Below, in pieces: positions 63,408 through 64,000 of a stretch of DNA of 64,000 nucleotides (positions are counted from its first letter, which is position 1; every line of letters starts with the position of its first letter). Source of the stretch: Crocinitomicaceae bacterium (lineage in GTDB: Bacteria > Bacteroidota > Bacteroidia > Flavobacteriales_D > Crocinitomicaceae); NCBI GenBank assembly GCA_029254025.1, contig JAQWYK010000024.1:62001-126000 (forward strand). The letters run 5' to 3'. The position numbers and the translations under genes were made by a program. Under the pieces are notes generated by a model. It saw only the letters and a list, made by a program, of their open reading frames with translations. It ran no database searches and was not told where the DNA came from.

Positions 63408-64000
63408 TTAATGTCCAAAAATGCTTTTTAACGTTTGCTCGAGTTGATATCCGCGAAGCTTCGTAGCGATAATATTCCCTTCTCGATCAATCAGCACCGT
63501 ATGAGGAATACTGCTCACTTGATACAACTTAGCGGCTGCACTTTGCCAGAACATCAAGTCTGAAACGTGCCCATTCCATTCCAAGTTATCCTTAGCAATG
63601 GCACCTATCCATTTCTCACGGTCTTTATCCAAGGACACAGAAAACACTTCAAATCCATCTTCGTGATACGTTTCATACAAATGCACAACATGCGGATTTT
63701 CTTTGCGACAAGGACCACACCAAGACGCCCAAAAATCCAACAACACCACTTTACCTTTGTAATCTGACAATTTCATCATTTCTCCTGCTGGATTTGGCAA
63801 CTCAAAATCAGGAGCCGCTGAACCAGGCTGAAATGGTTTATTCTTTTCTGCGAGTAACTTATTCTGCTCGTATTCCTTGTAGACACGTTGTGCTGTAGGA
63901 CTTTCACCAAAGCCACTATACAATTGCTTCACGACCGTCTCGTACGACAGAAATTCTTTTTCTAAACTAAACGTGTAAACTGTTGCCAACAAAGCAGGAG
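63408..64000 (-). CDS. TlpA-like thiol-disulfide oxidoreductase, C-terminal part (5' end outside window)
   Basis: The frame remains open at the right edge, so the N-terminus is missing. The thioredoxin-like domain starts at PGSAAPDFELPNPAGE, the redox motif is WCGPC in DFWASWCGPCRKEN, and the cis-Pro is in SSIPHTVLID. Residues before it (KEFLSYETVVKQLYSGFGESP) look like the helical tail of a DUF4369-type domain found in Bacteroidota TlpA proteins. Likely periplasmic thiol reductant. Upstream of and close to lpxH. Confidence 0.88.
   Translation of the reverse strand, partial: PALLATVYTFSLEKEFLSYETVVKQLYSGFGESPTAQRVYKEYEQNKLLAEKNKPFQPGSAAPDFELPNPAGEMMKLSDYKGKVVLLDFWASWCGPCRKENPHVVHLYETYHEDGFEVFSVSLDKDREKWIGAIAKDNLEWNGHVSDLMFWQSAAAKLYQVSSIPHTVLIDREGNIIATKLRGYQLEQTLKSIFGH

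Overview
The window looks like a stretch of chromosome from a free-living member of the Bacteroidota, most likely Flavobacteriales (possibly near Crocinitomicaceae or Fluviicola; this rank is inference). Supporting signs are TAnnTTTG-type -7 promoter elements, a T9SS type B (gliding-motility/CHU_C) C-terminal sorting domain, a BatA-type protein, a TamL-like lipoprotein, an S46 dipeptidyl-peptidase, a long-form urocanate hydratase and SecA, and a CtlX / GNAT-nitrilase pair. Coding density is high. There is no rRNA operon, CRISPR array, transposase, integrase or phage gene.

Layout. 0-7.5 kb: the 3' end of an M28 peptidase, a truncated 7TMR-DISM receptor remnant, two uncharacterised genes, a NYN/OST-HTH protein, a MORN/YwqK-like repeat protein, a thioesterase, a FlaA1/CapD nucleotide-sugar dehydratase and a SpoIID-like protein. 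7.6-13.4 kb: a BatA-like protein, a degenerate dihydroorotase, a PmtA-like methyltransferase, a tandem universal stress protein and CvfB. 13.5-20 kb: a secreted TPR protein and gyrA, divergent from clpC. 20-25.8 kb: a hypothetical secreted protein, 3-hydroxyacyl-CoA dehydrogenase, an orphan LuxR-type regulator, an SF2 helicase, an alpha/beta hydrolase and a J-domain/KTSC protein. 25.8-27 kb: tRNA-Asp and tRNA-Lys flanking a broken histidine-kinase C-terminus. 27-32.8 kb: aroK, a TPR protein and nth (no Fe-S cysteines), a DUF5522-like mini gene, a ZIP transporter behind a perfect palindromic operator, and a LytS/LytTR two-component pair. 32.8-35.5 kb: a peroxide-stress locus (oxyR, a dps pseudogene, 2-Cys peroxiredoxin, thioredoxin, DUF6952). 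35.6-46.5 kb: a T9SS cargo protein, pckA, tamL, a BASS-family transporter, hutU and smpB. 46.6-57.5 kb: recR-maf, pruA, yqgE, a VanX-like lipoprotein, ctlX and GNAT-nitrilase, mpl and an S46 peptidase. 57.7-64 kb: secA, a CrtI/CrtD-type desaturase, lpxH-like and a TlpA-like protein cut by the window edge.

Most of this is ordinary housekeeping. I found no convincing new multi-gene system. The most interesting points are: (1) a dps gene with one frameshift and three internal stops inside an otherwise intact OxyR/peroxiredoxin locus whose promoter and candidate OxyR sites are kept; (2) a perfect 16-bp palindrome next to the -33 element of the ZIP transporter; (3) a perfect terminator-like hairpin lying inside the first codons of yqgE; (4) a dihydroorotase homologue without its metal ligands and an endonuclease III without its Fe-S cluster cysteines; (5) several -7 elements ending only 4-6 nt before start codons, which predicts leaderless mRNAs.
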